DNA of 64,000 nt from Rhynchopus euleeides (GCA_963210315.1 OY723248.1:822727-886726); one strand, 5' to 3'. Counted from the stretch's first letter, positions 11,301 to 22,693 are shown. The notes: a model not told the origin generated them from the sequence alone. Made by a program: numbers and translations.

Positions 11301-13474
11301 TTGTGTTGCAACGATGCCATGAGGGTTTGGGGGGAAAATAAAATGAAATGAAACTTTCCCTTTGATTTTTTTCCCGGATTTTGTTTTGCTTTCTTTGTTG
11401 CTGCTTTTGCGTCGCCTCCGCTTCCACACACCCCCTCGCCCACGTGACGCACGGGGTCTGGGGGAGGGGTGGAGGCGTGGGTGCAATGTGCGACCCTCTC
11501 CTGAACCCTGCCGATATGGTTGTGTTCCAGCAATGGCTCGGCACGTCAGACGGTTGGGGAAGAGAGATAATTGTTTGCGCGCCTTTGCTTTTCGCTCCAT
11601 TGCAGCGCATGTATTGCCGGTGTGTGGGTTACAGCTTCACGGTGCGCAAAGCCCTGACAGAACGGGAAAAAAAATATAGCGGCTGTTGTCTTTTCTTTGT
11701 GCGCCAAAAAAAAACATTCCAGAAAACAAAAAGCAACTCTCACAGCCTTGTTTGCTTGTTGAGCGTTGCATAGCATTTCCCAGAAGCGCTGGCTACGCCA
11801 TACTTCCTTTGCCACTAACATGTGCCCTTTTTCTTGTCGTGGAATAAAAAAACACTAAACCGGTAGAGTGCAATCATCGATGGGTGATGTCACATTGCCC
11901 CACATCCACACTCCCTCCCACAGGGGTTGTAACACGCAATGCAGGCCAGGAGTTAGAGGGTCTGAGCTGCACTGTATGGAAAAACCCCAAGGGCGGGTGG
12001 GTGGTGTGCGCAGGGATCCGAAGACAGAAATTTCTTCGGAGAAGCGAGAGCGAGACACGCAGGCGCAACAAAAGGTGTGAGCATTTTGTGACAATGGGCG
12101 ATGCTCGGCAAGATGTGTGGACAAGGTGCGACACAACCTGCCGATTCAAAGCCTGATCAAAAACTATCATACTCACATGCGTGTCTTTTGTGTAAGCGAG
12201 ACTGCAGCTCACACCCGGGTTGGCAGAGAGAGAGAAAAACAGAAGGCTTGGTCACTTTAAAACTGAAACCCACGCTCAGACAGAATTCACGCGCCCCATC
12301 GTTGTTTGACACAAGTGGAGCTGAAGAGGCGCATGATATTGGAGGAACAGTGATCTGAGGGGGAAGGAATGGGGTTTATTTGGCAAGATAAAGCACAGCA
12401 GGATGCAATGTAACGTGACCGAGAGAGAGAGAGAGAGGGGAGCAGATGATCGGTTGGTTTGGATGGAGGAGTGTCTTGGGATGCCTTGTCTCTCTCTCTC
12501 TCTCTCCACCCCTACTCTCTTCCGGCATTCCCCACGCTCGCCTCGATGTCATCGTGAGAATCGTGTCTTTTTATTCAGCACATCCAAAGCCCATCCACAC
12601 TAATCAGAATGTGAGGAGCCTCAAACATCACCAACTATCGCAGACCTTCCCCTCCCTCCCTTTTCGATTTGTGTTTGGGTTTCACCGGTGCCACAGATTT
12701 TTTTTGGAGTGGCACTGCAATTTTCAGACCCTTCCATGTAATCCCCACATTTCTTCTGAATTCAACTTTCGTTACTGTTGTGGGGAGGGGCTGGGGAGGA
12801 AGGGTGTGTGTGTGGGGGGGGGGTGCATTTTCGGTCCAAATTGATCAATGCCTCCGGGGGAGGGGGGGGGGGGGGGCGTGGTGACGGAGACAGGGTTCGG
12901 AGGTGGGTTCGCTGCAAAACCGCGGTTCGGTTTGCTCTGGGCGGGTTGAGCAGTTTTCAGACAGAACCACTTTTGCCGCACAGAAAGGGGGCGAACACTC
13001 CAGAAGATATCAGTCGCCACCAGAGAGGGGCAAATAGAGTAAGTTGCAGCTAAACGCACACAACAGTGCGAAGCTGTACAATACACACCACTCTCAGAGC
13101 TGATGGGCCACAAAGGGTCCCGGGAATATGTGACACAATGGCAGTGCAAGCGTGAGATCCTGTTATTTTTTTGCCATTTTTTTGGCATCGACCAGGGGAT
13201 ATTGTAGGTAGGGGGGGTATCCATAAACCACAAATACGTTTGCATTCAGGTTCAGGACCATGCGAGGTGTGTGTGTGTTGTGAGTCGGGAAGAGGGGGTG
13301 GGGGTGGGGGGGGTGGGGGGGATGAAGAGGAAGAGGAAGAAGGGAGGGGGTGCGGTGGTCGCGGTGGGTCCACTTTTTCTCCGTTGCTGGCGTGGGATCT
13401 CCACCCAATTCACACAGCAAATAAAATAAAACCCTCCAACAGTGGCTGGGGGGGGGGGGGGGTGGAGGTGGAGG
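8371..13474. other. Gene-poor stretch, nothing supported
   Basis: Open frames up to about 180 codons occur on the minus strand (e.g. 9285-9827), but I see no domain, motif or coherent composition in them. The rest is simple sequence: (GA)n at 11138-11155 and 12421-12436, (GT)n at 11290-11300, (CT)n at 12488-12506, and long G runs at 11278-11289, 12815-12823, 12863-12876 and 13295-13320. Exons of a gene ending at the left edge could be hidden here. Confidence 0.4.
10625..10653. repeat. Perfect 14-bp hairpin with 1-nt loop
   Basis: GTGTGACGCCGGCA, one C, then its exact complement. The arms are perfect and GC-rich. No downstream T tract or neighbouring gene indicates a function. Confidence 0.6.
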
Positions 13475-13778
13475 TACACGGTGGACTCCCACCCCCTGGA
13501 GCGGGGGTCTGGGGCGGGGGTCTGGGCGAGTGGGGGTCTGGACCCCCGCGAGCGGGGGTATGGACCCCCGCTAGCGGGAGTCTGCCCTGCTATTTTTGGT
13601 GCCCAGACGACCCCCGCGAGCGGGGTCCATACCCCCGCTCGCGGGGGTCCAGACCCCCGACAGCGGGGGTCCAGACCCCCACTCGCGGGGGTCCCGACCC
13701 CCGCGAGCGGGGGTCTGGACCCCCGATATTCCGATATCCCAAAAAGGTGCACCCTGACGTGTGGGAGTCCACCGTGTA
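13475..13778. mobile_element. 304-bp inverted-repeat element with GGGGGTC palindrome array
   Basis: Exact 18-bp terminal inverted repeats begin TACACGGTGGACTCCCAC on both strands. Between them is an array of short palindromes of the type ACCCCCGCGAGCGGGGGT and GGGGGTCYRGACCCCC, in both orientations around a short AT-richer centre. It is non-coding. Flanks are GGAGGTGG-type simple sequence, so a target duplication cannot be judged. It fits a MITE with dense element-specific internal motifs. Confidence 0.75.
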
Positions 13779-14748
13779 GAGGTGGGGGGGCTATGTCGAT
13801 ACAAATCACAGTAAGACGCACAGTCAATCCAGTCGGGCAGACAAAATGAGACCGTTACGGGCACTCACCAGGTCAGACCGCGGAGAAGAAAACACCCATA
13901 TTTTTTTTACTCGAGCCACAATTCCTTGAAGGCTTTAGAGAGCAGTGGTGTCTCGAAGAAGGGGGTGGTGGGGGGGGGGGGCACGAGCATGAACTTCTCT
14001 CTCTCCATCAACCTGCCACCGGACCGACCCCAACACACGGTGTTGTAAAGTTCACGCTTCGCCGCTTCACCTCCAGGTTATTTTTTTTGACGGCAGGCAA
14101 TGTAGAGAAATACACCACCTGCCAGCCAAGTTGCGAGTCCGCGTCTATCTGAACCTACTCAAGTGCATGTATCGGCCCTCTGTATAACTCGAAGCGTTCT
14201 CGCCAAACAGGAGGATCGATGGGGGTGGCCTGGACCGTCAAGTCCACTGGTGTGCAGGGCATATGGCGGAGTGGCGTGGGGCAGAGGGGTGACGAGTGTC
14301 ACATTGACCCCTCCCAGCCCTGGGGTTGCCACTTCCGGATGGTGGGGGGGGGGGTGGGACAGGAAGCAGAGCCACTGCCAAAAGACAGCGGGGGCGGTCA
14401 GCCGCCAGCAATAGAAACACTAATCTCAGCTGCCAAAAAAAAAATAGGGCGGTTTCATGTAGAATGGGGGGCGGGGGGGAGAGGGCTATTTTTATCACAC
14501 AAAAAAAATTGGACGTCACGCCTGGAATTTTTTTAGACCTTTGGTGGATTCCGATGAGTGCTGTGTTGTGCCCTCTGCCCCTCTGAAGGTGGAGAGAGAG
14601 GTTTCCTTGAGTGGGTGCAGTGCACGCTCCGAACACGAGATATGGAGGAACCCTGGTCAGCCAGGGTCTGACTGTGGTGGTTCACCAGAAGGTGGAAGAA
14701 GTTCTTTTTTGTTGCCGTTGTGTGTGGCAGGGCTGGTTACTGTTTTTT
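13779..14748. other. Spacer, no gene recognised
   Basis: Short frames only. Long G runs occur at 13966-13981 and 14343-14352. Nothing here resembles a known protein or RNA. Confidence 0.45.
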
Positions 14749-16073
14749 TACTGGGGGGGGTCAAATAATTGTAACCCCTACGATTATTTAGCGACGCGGT
14801 CTGTATAAATCGGGTGTCCCAAAATTTACAAATTTTCAACGGTGGTGAATAATCGTAGGGGTTACGATTATTCACTTTTGGCAAAAATTTACCCGTTTTG
14901 CTGTTCAGAATGTCAATTGGTGGGGTGGGGGTGGGTGTGGGTCGCATTCTCGGCCTGTCTCACCGGCATTCCGTGCACACAGCAACAGCACCGGTGGAAA
15001 CTGGCCATAGCACCCCGGTGGGCCACCAGGAGGGGAGGGACCCGGTGTGAGGCGCTTGAGTCATCCAGATGGGCACACGGTGGGGTCCGACACCCGATGT
15101 CGGACCCTGTGGGTGACCCGTTTTTTAGGTACCCTCCACACCCAGTGCGCGCTCGACCGTCGAATGGTTTTTCTGGTCCCGTGCACTTCCCTGCCTGCCA
15201 ACCACCCCCTCGACCCCATCCCCAGCACCAGAGCGTCGTTGGCTGGCGTGCGCGGGGCACGCGTCGAATACCGATGACGGGGCCTGTGTTCCTGGGGCGC
15301 TGACGAGGTCCGAAGGGATTGACGCCTTGGCTCAGTCCTTACGTTTGGATGAGGGCGTGGTTTTTGACGTAGCGGGAGCCCTCAAGAATACAGCACAGCT
15401 GCACCTGCTCTTGCGCCGTCTCCAGTTCGCATAGTCCCTTCGTATGACGGTGACTGGGAGCCCTGGCTGTCCCGATCTATTTCAATGGCTGTATCAGTTT
15501 CCAGCCTAGTTCCCATGCTTGGGTGCTTGGCTCGGGTGCACCCTTCGAGGTGGTACAGAGAATGCAAAGAGAGTCCACAGGGGGGTCTGGGGGGCGGAGC
15601 CCCCCAGCCGCCGGAGGCCACGGTCGTGGACATCTGTTCCTTGTGGGGTACAGTTTCTGGACTGTGTCCATCTTCCTGAGGTTGCGTATGGGCCACCCCA
15701 GAATTTTGGTGCCCCCCCCCCCCCCCCCCCCCAGGCTCACCCCACTGGCAGGGAACCTGGGGGCGGGGGGGCCTCAAACCATACTCTCTTCCACCCATTA
15801 AACTCGGGGCATGTGTGCTCCGACATGTGGGGTGACTCAATCACTGGTCTATGACGACCGATTCTCCACTTTGTACAGCCTGAGTGGGATCCCTGCTGTT
15901 CCTGTTGCTTGATCTTCTGAGGAAAAGTCAGAAATTTGACCAAAAGTGAATAATCGTAACCCCTACGATAATTCAAAACAAATTTACGTATAAATGGCCC
16001 AGAAAATGTTGTACAATTAATCGCCCCCTTACGATTATTCGACTACTTACGATTAATTGCCCCCCCCCCCAGT
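14749..16073. mobile_element. 1.3-kb DNA element with AATCGTAGGGGTTACGATT ends
   Basis: The ends are imperfect inverted repeats starting ACTGGGGGGGG and followed by CAAWTAAT-TGTAA. Subterminal repeats form near-perfect inverted pairs: GAATAATCGTAGGGGTTA at 14847 and its complement, joined to CCAAAAGTG, at 15940-15973. The interior is non-coding and carries one GC-hairpin module and a poly-C tract of about 19. Target duplication is unclear because the ends are homopolymeric. Likely a non-autonomous cut-and-paste element. Confidence 0.6.
15580..15639 (+). repeat. 60-bp GC-hairpin module, copy 6
   Basis: Single copy inside the 1.3-kb element, with stem GGGGGGCGGAGCCCCCC, then CCACGGTCGTGGACATCTGTTC. 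The partner of the usual doublet is absent. Confidence 0.85.
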
Positions 16074-16884
16074 AAACAACGCTCCAGATCTTTTTCGCAC
16101 AAATATTGAGAGATAAATGAAGTACGGCGAAGGGGCGGGGGGAAGGAAATACCCCCCACACACAGAGGCAGAATTGACGTGCCCGCTCCCTTGAGAAGGC
16201 ATGAGAACCAGATAGATGCAAGCATCGGCGCCCTCAACCCCCATACCTGTCGTGACACGCACGTGTTAAAGTGGAGGGAACACAGTCAATCCCACAGAGG
16301 GCTGTCCAATGTGGGCCTGCCAAACACAGTTTAGGTGAAAATTGTCGAATTTTGTCGAAATTTGACGACAGGTGACGAACAGCGAGAATCCCCGAAAAAC
16401 CGGTTTTTAATTCATTTTTGGGGGGGGGTCTTCGCTGACGAAGTTTTTGTCGAAGACCCCTGTCGTCGTCGTCAGAACACTGCCGTCTTCGGTGAAAAAC
16501 CCCCTGAAACAGCCGTTTTCCTAATTATGTGACGAACGACGAAGTTTGTCGAAGTTTGTCGACCAGCGAAGACCCCCTTAACCCACCGATGTTTTTGTCG
16601 TGTCACACAAGTGAAAATGTTCATTTTTTTTGTTTCTTGTCACGCAGAGTGCCCTGAGGAACTGCTCTGATGCAGAGACTCTGCTGCACTGCCACGCACC
16701 CTTCCAAGTAGAAACAAGATCCGGTGGCAAGACCTTCTGTCCGCATCCCCTCCACCGGGGAGGGGGGGAGGGGCAAAACGGAGCAACGTTTTTTTTCTTC
16801 TCTTCATGCCACGTTAGAAATTCCTTTACTGAGATAACTACACCACCCTGGCAAACTCCCTGCGGGGAAAAAAAAGATACTACG
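16074..16884. other. Spacer with GTCGAA/TTCGTC-rich repeats
   Basis: There is no gene. 16330-16580 is packed with GTCGAAG, TTTGTCG and GACGAC motifs. GGTCTTCGCTG (16428) and its complement CAGCGAAGACC (16563) form an inverted pair about 135 bp apart, which may mark another small element. Confidence 0.4.
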
Positions 16885-16892
16885 GCTGGGAT

Positions 16893-19800
16893 CAGGGCTG
16901 TTCCTAACTGGGGGGCTGGTTCCCCACTTTCAGGATTCTGAACTTTTTTTCTAAGAACTTTTGTACGGGGAAAAAAAGTTTTTTTCTAAGAATTTTGTAA
17001 GGGAAATTTTTTTTCTAAGGGTTTTTCGCAGAGGAAATTTTTTTTTCTAAGATTTTCCCAGTCGACAGGGCGCACACAAGGATGGAAGGGAAGTCTCTCC
17101 CCCGTACAGTTCGCCTTGCTGGCCAACTGGAGACTCCGCAGGATGACCCCGCCCACCTCCTCTTGCCTCGGTTTGCGTGTTGCTGGTGTGTTGCCTGTGT
17201 ATTGCTGTTGTATTGCACTCCTGAGGACCTCCCTATTTATTCCCACTCGACTACCCTTCGACAGGACCCTGACCTCACACTCACCCAACCTCACGTACTC
17301 CGCGAATATGGTGCGCACCACTGCAAAAATCTCCGGGAGCTTTTGGGCTTTCAGGCCTGAAGGGGCCAGTAGGGGGGTGGCGTCGGGGAGTGGCAGCTTT
17401 GTAACTATCCTCCAGCTGCTGGCATGTACAGTACTGCGGGAGTGCCAAGGTGTATTGAGCAACCTCCTCCAGTCCCTGCGGAGCACAACCCCCGATGAGA
17501 ACGAGCCCCAGATGATCACCTCGCAGGACCCGCAGCGACCCAACCCTGACGTCAGTCTCTCCGCCCTCGGACACAAACACCCGCACCTGAAGCACCTCTG
17601 CACCACCAAAAGCGCCACCGTCTACAGCTGCCCATCTTGTGGTGAGTTCCGCACAGCTATTACAGACAGCATGGTTGTGATGTTGGGCGTCGTGAAGGAC
17701 GAGGTGCAGCGCGTTGCTTCTCAATTTATGGAGAAGCAAGGTCCGTGCACATGTGGTGCTGTCCGGGCTGCGCAGTTCTGCGTCGAGAAGGCCCCGCACC
17801 TCCTGTTCCTCTCGACGCAGCGGTTTTCTGCATCCGGCGAGAAGCAGAAGCACCTGACGGAGCTTGCGGAAACCGTCAACGTCAAGGAATTAAGAGACCT
17901 CTCCGCCCTTCGTGAGCTTGGCGTTGACGGCAACGGGGTGGTGCAGGTGGGCACGGTGCAGCCGGTGAATCACCGGTACCGGTTTGTCGGTGCATCGTGC
18001 ACAAAGTCCGGGCTGACCCTCGCGAAGGGGATCGCCTGGGAGACGCTGTGCGCTCGTGGCCCCGCCACCACTCTGAAGTGGAAGTCGATCACGACTGATC
18101 GTGTGACGGATTGCTCTGTGGCGCCGTTCAATCGTGCGAACGCGAAGCCAGCACTCGTGCTGTACGCACGTGAGGCATCGGACGGTGACGGGCACGACGT
18201 CGATGCTTCGCATGATGCGCCGCCGCCTCCTCCTCCGGATCCCCTGGCCGCCTCTCCTGCAGCTACCACCGCCGCCCCTGTCGCCCCTGCACCCCACGCC
18301 GCCTTCTACACCGGGGAAGGGGCGTGCCACGTCGCCGCGTTCGACAGCGCCGGGCGACTGTCCCCATGGCTGACCGCCATGAAGCTCGCCCAATCAACCG
18401 GAGGCGTCAACATTGGGCTTGTACCAGGGTGGGTTCAACGGGATCTATACAGTTCTGGACACTACTGCCTCCGAGTGCTTGACTGCCTAGCAAGGTCAAT
18501 TCCCATTACGGAGCCGACGCGTACCAGTGCTGCGGCGCTTCTGGAGGGCGTTGACTCCCCCGAAGCGGAGGCCCTCACGGTGAAGCTCAGGCGTCCGCGA
18601 TTGATGGATACGAGATTCCTCGTGGACGAAGAGTTGGACACCAACACCGCGTCAGTGGCCCTGCAGACTTTCCGCACATCCCGCGGTTTAAATGTTCACT
18701 TTTCTATCGTCGACACCACACAGCCTCGCACCTTCGGCTTGCTTCTTCCGTCGTTGATGGCCCAGTACCCCTTGCGGCTTGTCTTCGACACAGCAAAGGC
18801 GCACTTCCTTCTTTTGATGGCAGCAAACAAGAAGTACGTGCCAGAGGGCTCAATGGTGAACGGTCTCCTTCGGATTCAGCAGCGGCAGGCACAGCTCGCC
18901 ATACAGGAGAAGCAGCAGCGGAAGATCCACGCTGCAGCCTCCGGTGTGGTGCGTCTCCCTGATGGGAGGTGGAGGTGCACCACGTGTGCACCGTTCTTGG
19001 TGCAGCTGGAGGGGGAGTTCTCGGAGCAACCCCACTTGCTCCGGTATGCACGCGGCGAAGCGTCTATGTCTGCCACGACAGTTGGGCGCCAGCAAAGCAA
19101 TATCCGCCGCCACATGGGTGGTGCGGCGCACAAGAGAGCAGTGCAGTTGTCCACGCCTGGGAGTGAAAACACCAATGTGACAGCTACAGATATCCCCAAG
19201 CAGACGCTGTGCGCGAAGGTGAAGGTGACCAGCGAGCAGTACACAAGTCTGGTCAACCTGGTGTACAACGTGGCAACGGCGACGCAACGGGCGGAGGGGC
19301 TGAGCAGTGTGGGTGCGAGGTTGCAGGACGACAAGCGGAAGGGGCTGCATGTCCTGGACACCCACTACTCTCGAAAAGTCGCGAAGGAGTTCCAGACGAT
19401 ACTCTGGGAGGTGCTCCTGAGGGGAGTGGTGGGTGCGGTGCGTGCGTGTCGGGCGGCAACCCTGAAGGTGGACGGTACCACGTTCGCCCGCATCGACTTG
19501 ATGATCGTCATCGTTTCGGGGATCAGCAGGACGGATTGTGCTATGAAAGATTGGTGTGTGGGCACAGTCGACTTGAAGAAAGCTGACGCAGAGTCGCAGA
19601 AGGACGAGCTGGTCAAGTTGTTCGACAGCCTCCAGCTGTCGCAGTGGGCGCGGCGTTCGCTGAAGGGATTCGCGGCAGACGGGGCATCAACGATGAAGAG
19701 TCTCAGGGGGAAGCTCGAGATCGCGTGGGGATGCACTCTCATCGATGTGCATGATGCTGCCCACATGCACCAGCTGTCCGTCGGCCTCATCAAGAAGACA

Positions 19801-21485
19801 CGAAAGGTTGTTGAACATAGCCGCCTCCTCCGACACTGGTTTGCCTTCTTCAGATCAACCGCCAGGCAGAAGTCTCTGCAGATCATTTCCGGTGGGAAAT
19901 GTCTCTCCTTCCCGAAGGAGCACTCCGTGCGTTGGGCAGCTGCAACGTTCCGTCGCCTGAACGCGGCTGTGGTGAACTTTGACTTCACTGTCGCTATGCT
20001 CGGGGAGATCCAGCCGCCGCCGTTCTTCTTCCACAAGCTCACCCCCGAGTATTCCCTCTCGACTTGCATCTTGGCTGACGTCTTCGACATCAATAAAGGG
20101 GTGAGCGAGGCGTTGCAGAAGCGAGACCTGTCGCTCTCGTCGATGGAGAGCATCCTGCAGAATGCACTGACAGTGCATAAGGTGCTGGCGCGCCAGCCTG
20201 GCAAGCACGAAGCCAAGTTCTATGAGAACCAGGGAACCACATCGTTGCCTCCGGGGGTAGTTGCCGAGATGACTTCCTGGCGCTCAAAGCTCTGCCACAC
20301 CATCTACAAGGACCTGGCCAAGAGGTGGGAGGAGTATCCCTGCCGCTCATTCAGCTCTTTCTTCGCGACAAGTGGGAAGGACAGCACGTGCGAGTGCCTC
20401 ATGGCGCTCGCTTCTCGCTTGGGTTACGACCAGGCAGAGATTCTCAGCATCGGCATGGAGTGGGTGAAGCTGCGGTTGGAATGCACAGATCTCAGGGGGA
20501 ACCTTCTGAAAGAGTTTGTCGTCGACTTCTTGCTGGAATCCGAGAGTTCGACGTTTGCGATAGTGCTTGAGGCCATGGTGGCACTGTCACCCTCGACTGT
20601 GTTTGTGGAGGCTGCTTTTTCAGTTGTAACGCGCATGAGGGGATCGTTCCGGAAGGCACTCTCTGCCGCAAGCATCTCTCAAGAACTGGGCATCACTCTA
20701 GAGCTGTCACATGATGACGCGGCGCGCAAGATCATCGTTGAAGAAACAGTCAACACGTTCCTCGCCAACAAGAAGCGCCGCTTCACTGCGCGTTCCCTGA
20801 CGCCTCTTCCAACTCTGACAACCGTGGAGCTCGTTGACCTCGATGCAGCCATGGGTTCTCTATTTGCTGGCGTGGAGGATTGTGATGAGGAATCGGACGG
20901 CAGCTGGGAAGATGACAACGCCGATGCATTGTCGATTGTCAGCCTCGTGGAGGAAGTCCCTGAGGATCCCTTCCTCACTTCGTTGCTTGCAGATGCCGCA
21001 CCCCCCGTCGTGCCTCCAGCCACCCTGCAACATGTCACCTTCCAGCTCCCCGCTTCATCGACCCCGGGCACCCCATCGACACTCCCCACACCTCAGCCGG
21101 AAGAACCGCCGCAGCTGCCTCCCACACAGGCGGCACCGGCAGAGCGCAGGAGGGAGGTTGGGCCGCACCCCGAGGAGCCCCAGGAGAAAAGGGCCCGCGT
21201 CCATGTCGACATCGATGTCGACATGGAGGAGGATTGGGGAGAGTGGGCGTACGTTTCGGACGCCGAAACTTCCGAGTGAGCCATCATCGTTCTTAGAAGG
21301 GGGGGGGGGTGGGGGCGGGGGGGTGGTTTTCATCGTAGAAATCATAGAAAAAGTCCCGCCTGACGGGCACGCGCCTGAAACCTGTGGGGGGGTGAGCAAA
21401 AAATCCCTTGTAAAAATTCTTAGAAAAAACCTGGTTCCCCGACCCAAAAAACCCGGAAAAAGGGCTGGTTCCCCGCCCAGGCCTG
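16893..21485 (+). mobile_element. Full-length hAT transposon with 8-bp target duplication
   Basis: Ends are CAGGGCTG (left) and CAGGCCTG (right, complementary strand), with further similarity in the next bases (GGCTGGTTCCCC and GGGGAACCAGCCC) and in the TTTTTTCTAAGAAyTTT subterminal repeats. It is bounded by an exact 8-bp direct repeat GCTGGGAT (16885-16892 and 21486-21493), the duplication length typical of hAT elements. It holds one long open frame for the transposase. Two internally deleted relatives lie at 29583 and 53051. The open frame is intact, so the copy could be active. Confidence 0.92.
17308..21279 (+). CDS. hAT-family transposase with USP-like N-terminal region
   Basis: About 1,323 residues from ATG 17308; the frame stays open upstream to 17116. 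I prefer 17308 because both deleted copies keep sequence similarity from this ATG onward but not before it. The hAT catalytic core is visible: VDGTT, then FAADGAS, then the C-terminal signature FVEAAFSVVTRMRG followed by an acidic proline-rich tail. The first ~300 residues resemble a ubiquitin-specific protease fold: GSGSFVTILQLLA at the Cys-box position, two CxxC/CxC pairs (SCPSCGE, CTCGA), HLLFLSTQRFS, and YRFVGAS...PALVLYARE. The catalytic Cys appears replaced by Ser and the GHY histidine box is missing, so any protease activity is probably lost. The hAT call is firm; the USP similarity is inferred by eye. Confidence 0.85.
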   Translation: MVRTTAKISGSFWAFRPEGASRGVASGSGSFVTILQLLACTVLRECQGVLSNLLQSLRSTTPDENEPQMITSQDPQRPNPDVSLSALGHKHPHLKHLCTTKSATVYSCPSCGEFRTAITDSMVVMLGVVKDEVQRVASQFMEKQGPCTCGAVRAAQFCVEKAPHLLFLSTQRFSASGEKQKHLTELAETVNVKELRDLSALRELGVDGNGVVQVGTVQPVNHRYRFVGASCTKSGLTLAKGIAWETLCARGPATTLKWKSITTDRVTDCSVAPFNRANAKPALVLYAREASDGDGHDVDASHDAPPPPPPDPLAASPAATTAAPVAPAPHAAFYTGEGACHVAAFDSAGRLSPWLTAMKLAQSTGGVNIGLVPGWVQRDLYSSGHYCLRVLDCLARSIPITEPTRTSAAALLEGVDSPEAEALTVKLRRPRLMDTRFLVDEELDTNTASVALQTFRTSRGLNVHFSIVDTTQPRTFGLLLPSLMAQYPLRLVFDTAKAHFLLLMAANKKYVPEGSMVNGLLRIQQRQAQLAIQEKQQRKIHAAASGVVRLPDGRWRCTTCAPFLVQLEGEFSEQPHLLRYARGEASMSATTVGRQQSNIRRHMGGAAHKRAVQLSTPGSENTNVTATDIPKQTLCAKVKVTSEQYTSLVNLVYNVATATQRAEGLSSVGARLQDDKRKGLHVLDTHYSRKVAKEFQTILWEVLLRGVVGAVRACRAATLKVDGTTFARIDLMIVIVSGISRTDCAMKDWCVGTVDLKKADAESQKDELVKLFDSLQLSQWARRSLKGFAADGASTMKSLRGKLEIAWGCTLIDVHDAAHMHQLSVGLIKKTRKVVEHSRLLRHWFAFFRSTARQKSLQIISGGKCLSFPKEHSVRWAAATFRRLNAAVVNFDFTVAMLGEIQPPPFFFHKLTPEYSLSTCILADVFDINKGVSEALQKRDLSLSSMESILQNALTVHKVLARQPGKHEAKFYENQGTTSLPPGVVAEMTSWRSKLCHTIYKDLAKRWEEYPCRSFSSFFATSGKDSTCECLMALASRLGYDQAEILSIGMEWVKLRLECTDLRGNLLKEFVVDFLLESESSTFAIVLEAMVALSPSTVFVEAAFSVVTRMRGSFRKALSAASISQELGITLELSHDDAARKIIVEETVNTFLANKKRRFTARSLTPLPTLTTVELVDLDAAMGSLFAGVEDCDEESDGSWEDDNADALSIVSLVEEVPEDPFLTSLLADAAPPVVPPATLQHVTFQLPASSTPGTPSTLPTPQPEEPPQLPPTQAAPAERRREVGPHPEEPQEKRARVHVDIDVDMEEDWGEWAYVSDAETSE

Positions 21486-21651
21486 GCTGGGATGCAGCCT
21501 CTCTTTATGGAACGCTCTTTCCACCCCCCCCCCAACACACACCCGGTAGCCGCGCGCGAGAGGCGCGCGCTGGGGTGGTGCTGCAAATGAGACGAACACA
21601 AAAGGGGAATAAAGGGCAAATGAGTCGCAGGGGGTGCATGGGTGTGTGTGT

Positions 21652-22693
21652 GTGTGTGGTTACAAAGTTTTAAGGCGGTGTCGCCCTGCACGGGCAGTAG
21701 CACCTCCCCTTCAGTATCGCACTCCCGAAGGATTCCCCAACACGACGTGACACCGGTTTCGACGCGTACTCTTCGTACCCCTCCCCCCGGCCGCGTCTCT
21801 TCAGCGAAGAACCGGGGATAATCGGACCAGGGCTAGCTAAACCCTGGTGGTGTCACGGGTGGGGTTGGAGAGGGAGAAAAGGAAGAAATGAAGTTGCGAA
21901 AAAGTCAAACACTGACACGTGAAATCAATAAAAAAGCGGTATATATCGCCCCCTTGCTGCGACAAAGACACTAAATAGTCAGGCCGCTCCAAGAGTCTTG
22001 AGGGCTTGAAGGGAGAAACAGGTTGCTGATGAGTCTCAGGAGCAGGCACCTTTTGTCCGCCCACATGACCTTCGCCCGAAGGCGAACCTCGTCCAGCTTG
22101 GCTCGATCGCCACAGAGAAGGGGATCATTCTCCGCTGTGGTGAACATCTTAAAAACCGAGGGTGCAGAGGTGGGGCAGCCCACTGGTGCGACAGCAGACC
22201 GCCCCCGGATAGCTATAACTAGTGCATAGGAAGCATACGACGGCACACGCAACAGATGCCGAAGGCACAACGGCGGGTCACTTTTAACCACCAGAGGAGT
22301 GGCACTCCCGAGGGGTGGGGAAGGGGGGGTAGTCACAACACTTTCGAAGGAAGAAAAGGGGCAAATGGGATGTTTTGTGCAAGGTAGAAAGGAAGTCACA
22401 ACATGAGGCAGGGGGGATTGCTCATCAGGCCTGGGGGAATAGAGGGTTTGTGTGTGGTTATAAAGTTTTAAGGCGGTGTCGCCCTGCACGGGCAGTAGCA
22501 CCTCCCCTTCAGTATCGCACTCCCGAAGGATTCCCCAACACGACGTGACACCGGTTTCGACGCGTACTCTTCGTACCCCTCCCCCCGGCCGCGTCTCTTC
22601 AGCGAAGAACCGGGGATAATCGGACCAGGGCTAGCTAAACCCTGGTGGTGTCACGGGTGGGGTTGGAGAGGGAGAAAAGGAAGAAATGAAGTT
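21652..22693 (+). mobile_element. TRIM-like element with 244-bp direct terminal repeats
   Basis: Two direct repeats, 21652-21895 and 22450-22693, differ at about one base. They start TGTGGTTAYAAAGTTTTAAG and share the hairpins GGTGTCGCCCTGCACGGGCA and ACCAGGGCTAGCTAAACCCTGGT. The 554-bp interior has no convincing coding sequence and ends in a purine-rich tract (GGGGGAATAGAGGG) just before the right repeat, as a polypurine tract would. Both outer flanks are (TG)n, consistent with insertion into a microsatellite. The repeats do not end in CA, so this could instead be a simple segmental duplication. Confidence 0.5.

Noticed and set aside
16074-16265. Overlapping minus-strand frames of 69-82 codons
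   Set aside because: They are short, overlap in several frames and lie at the edge of a mobile element.
21652-21895. Classical LTR with TG...CA ends
   Set aside because: The repeats end AAGTT rather than CA and no reverse transcriptase or gag-like frame lies between them.
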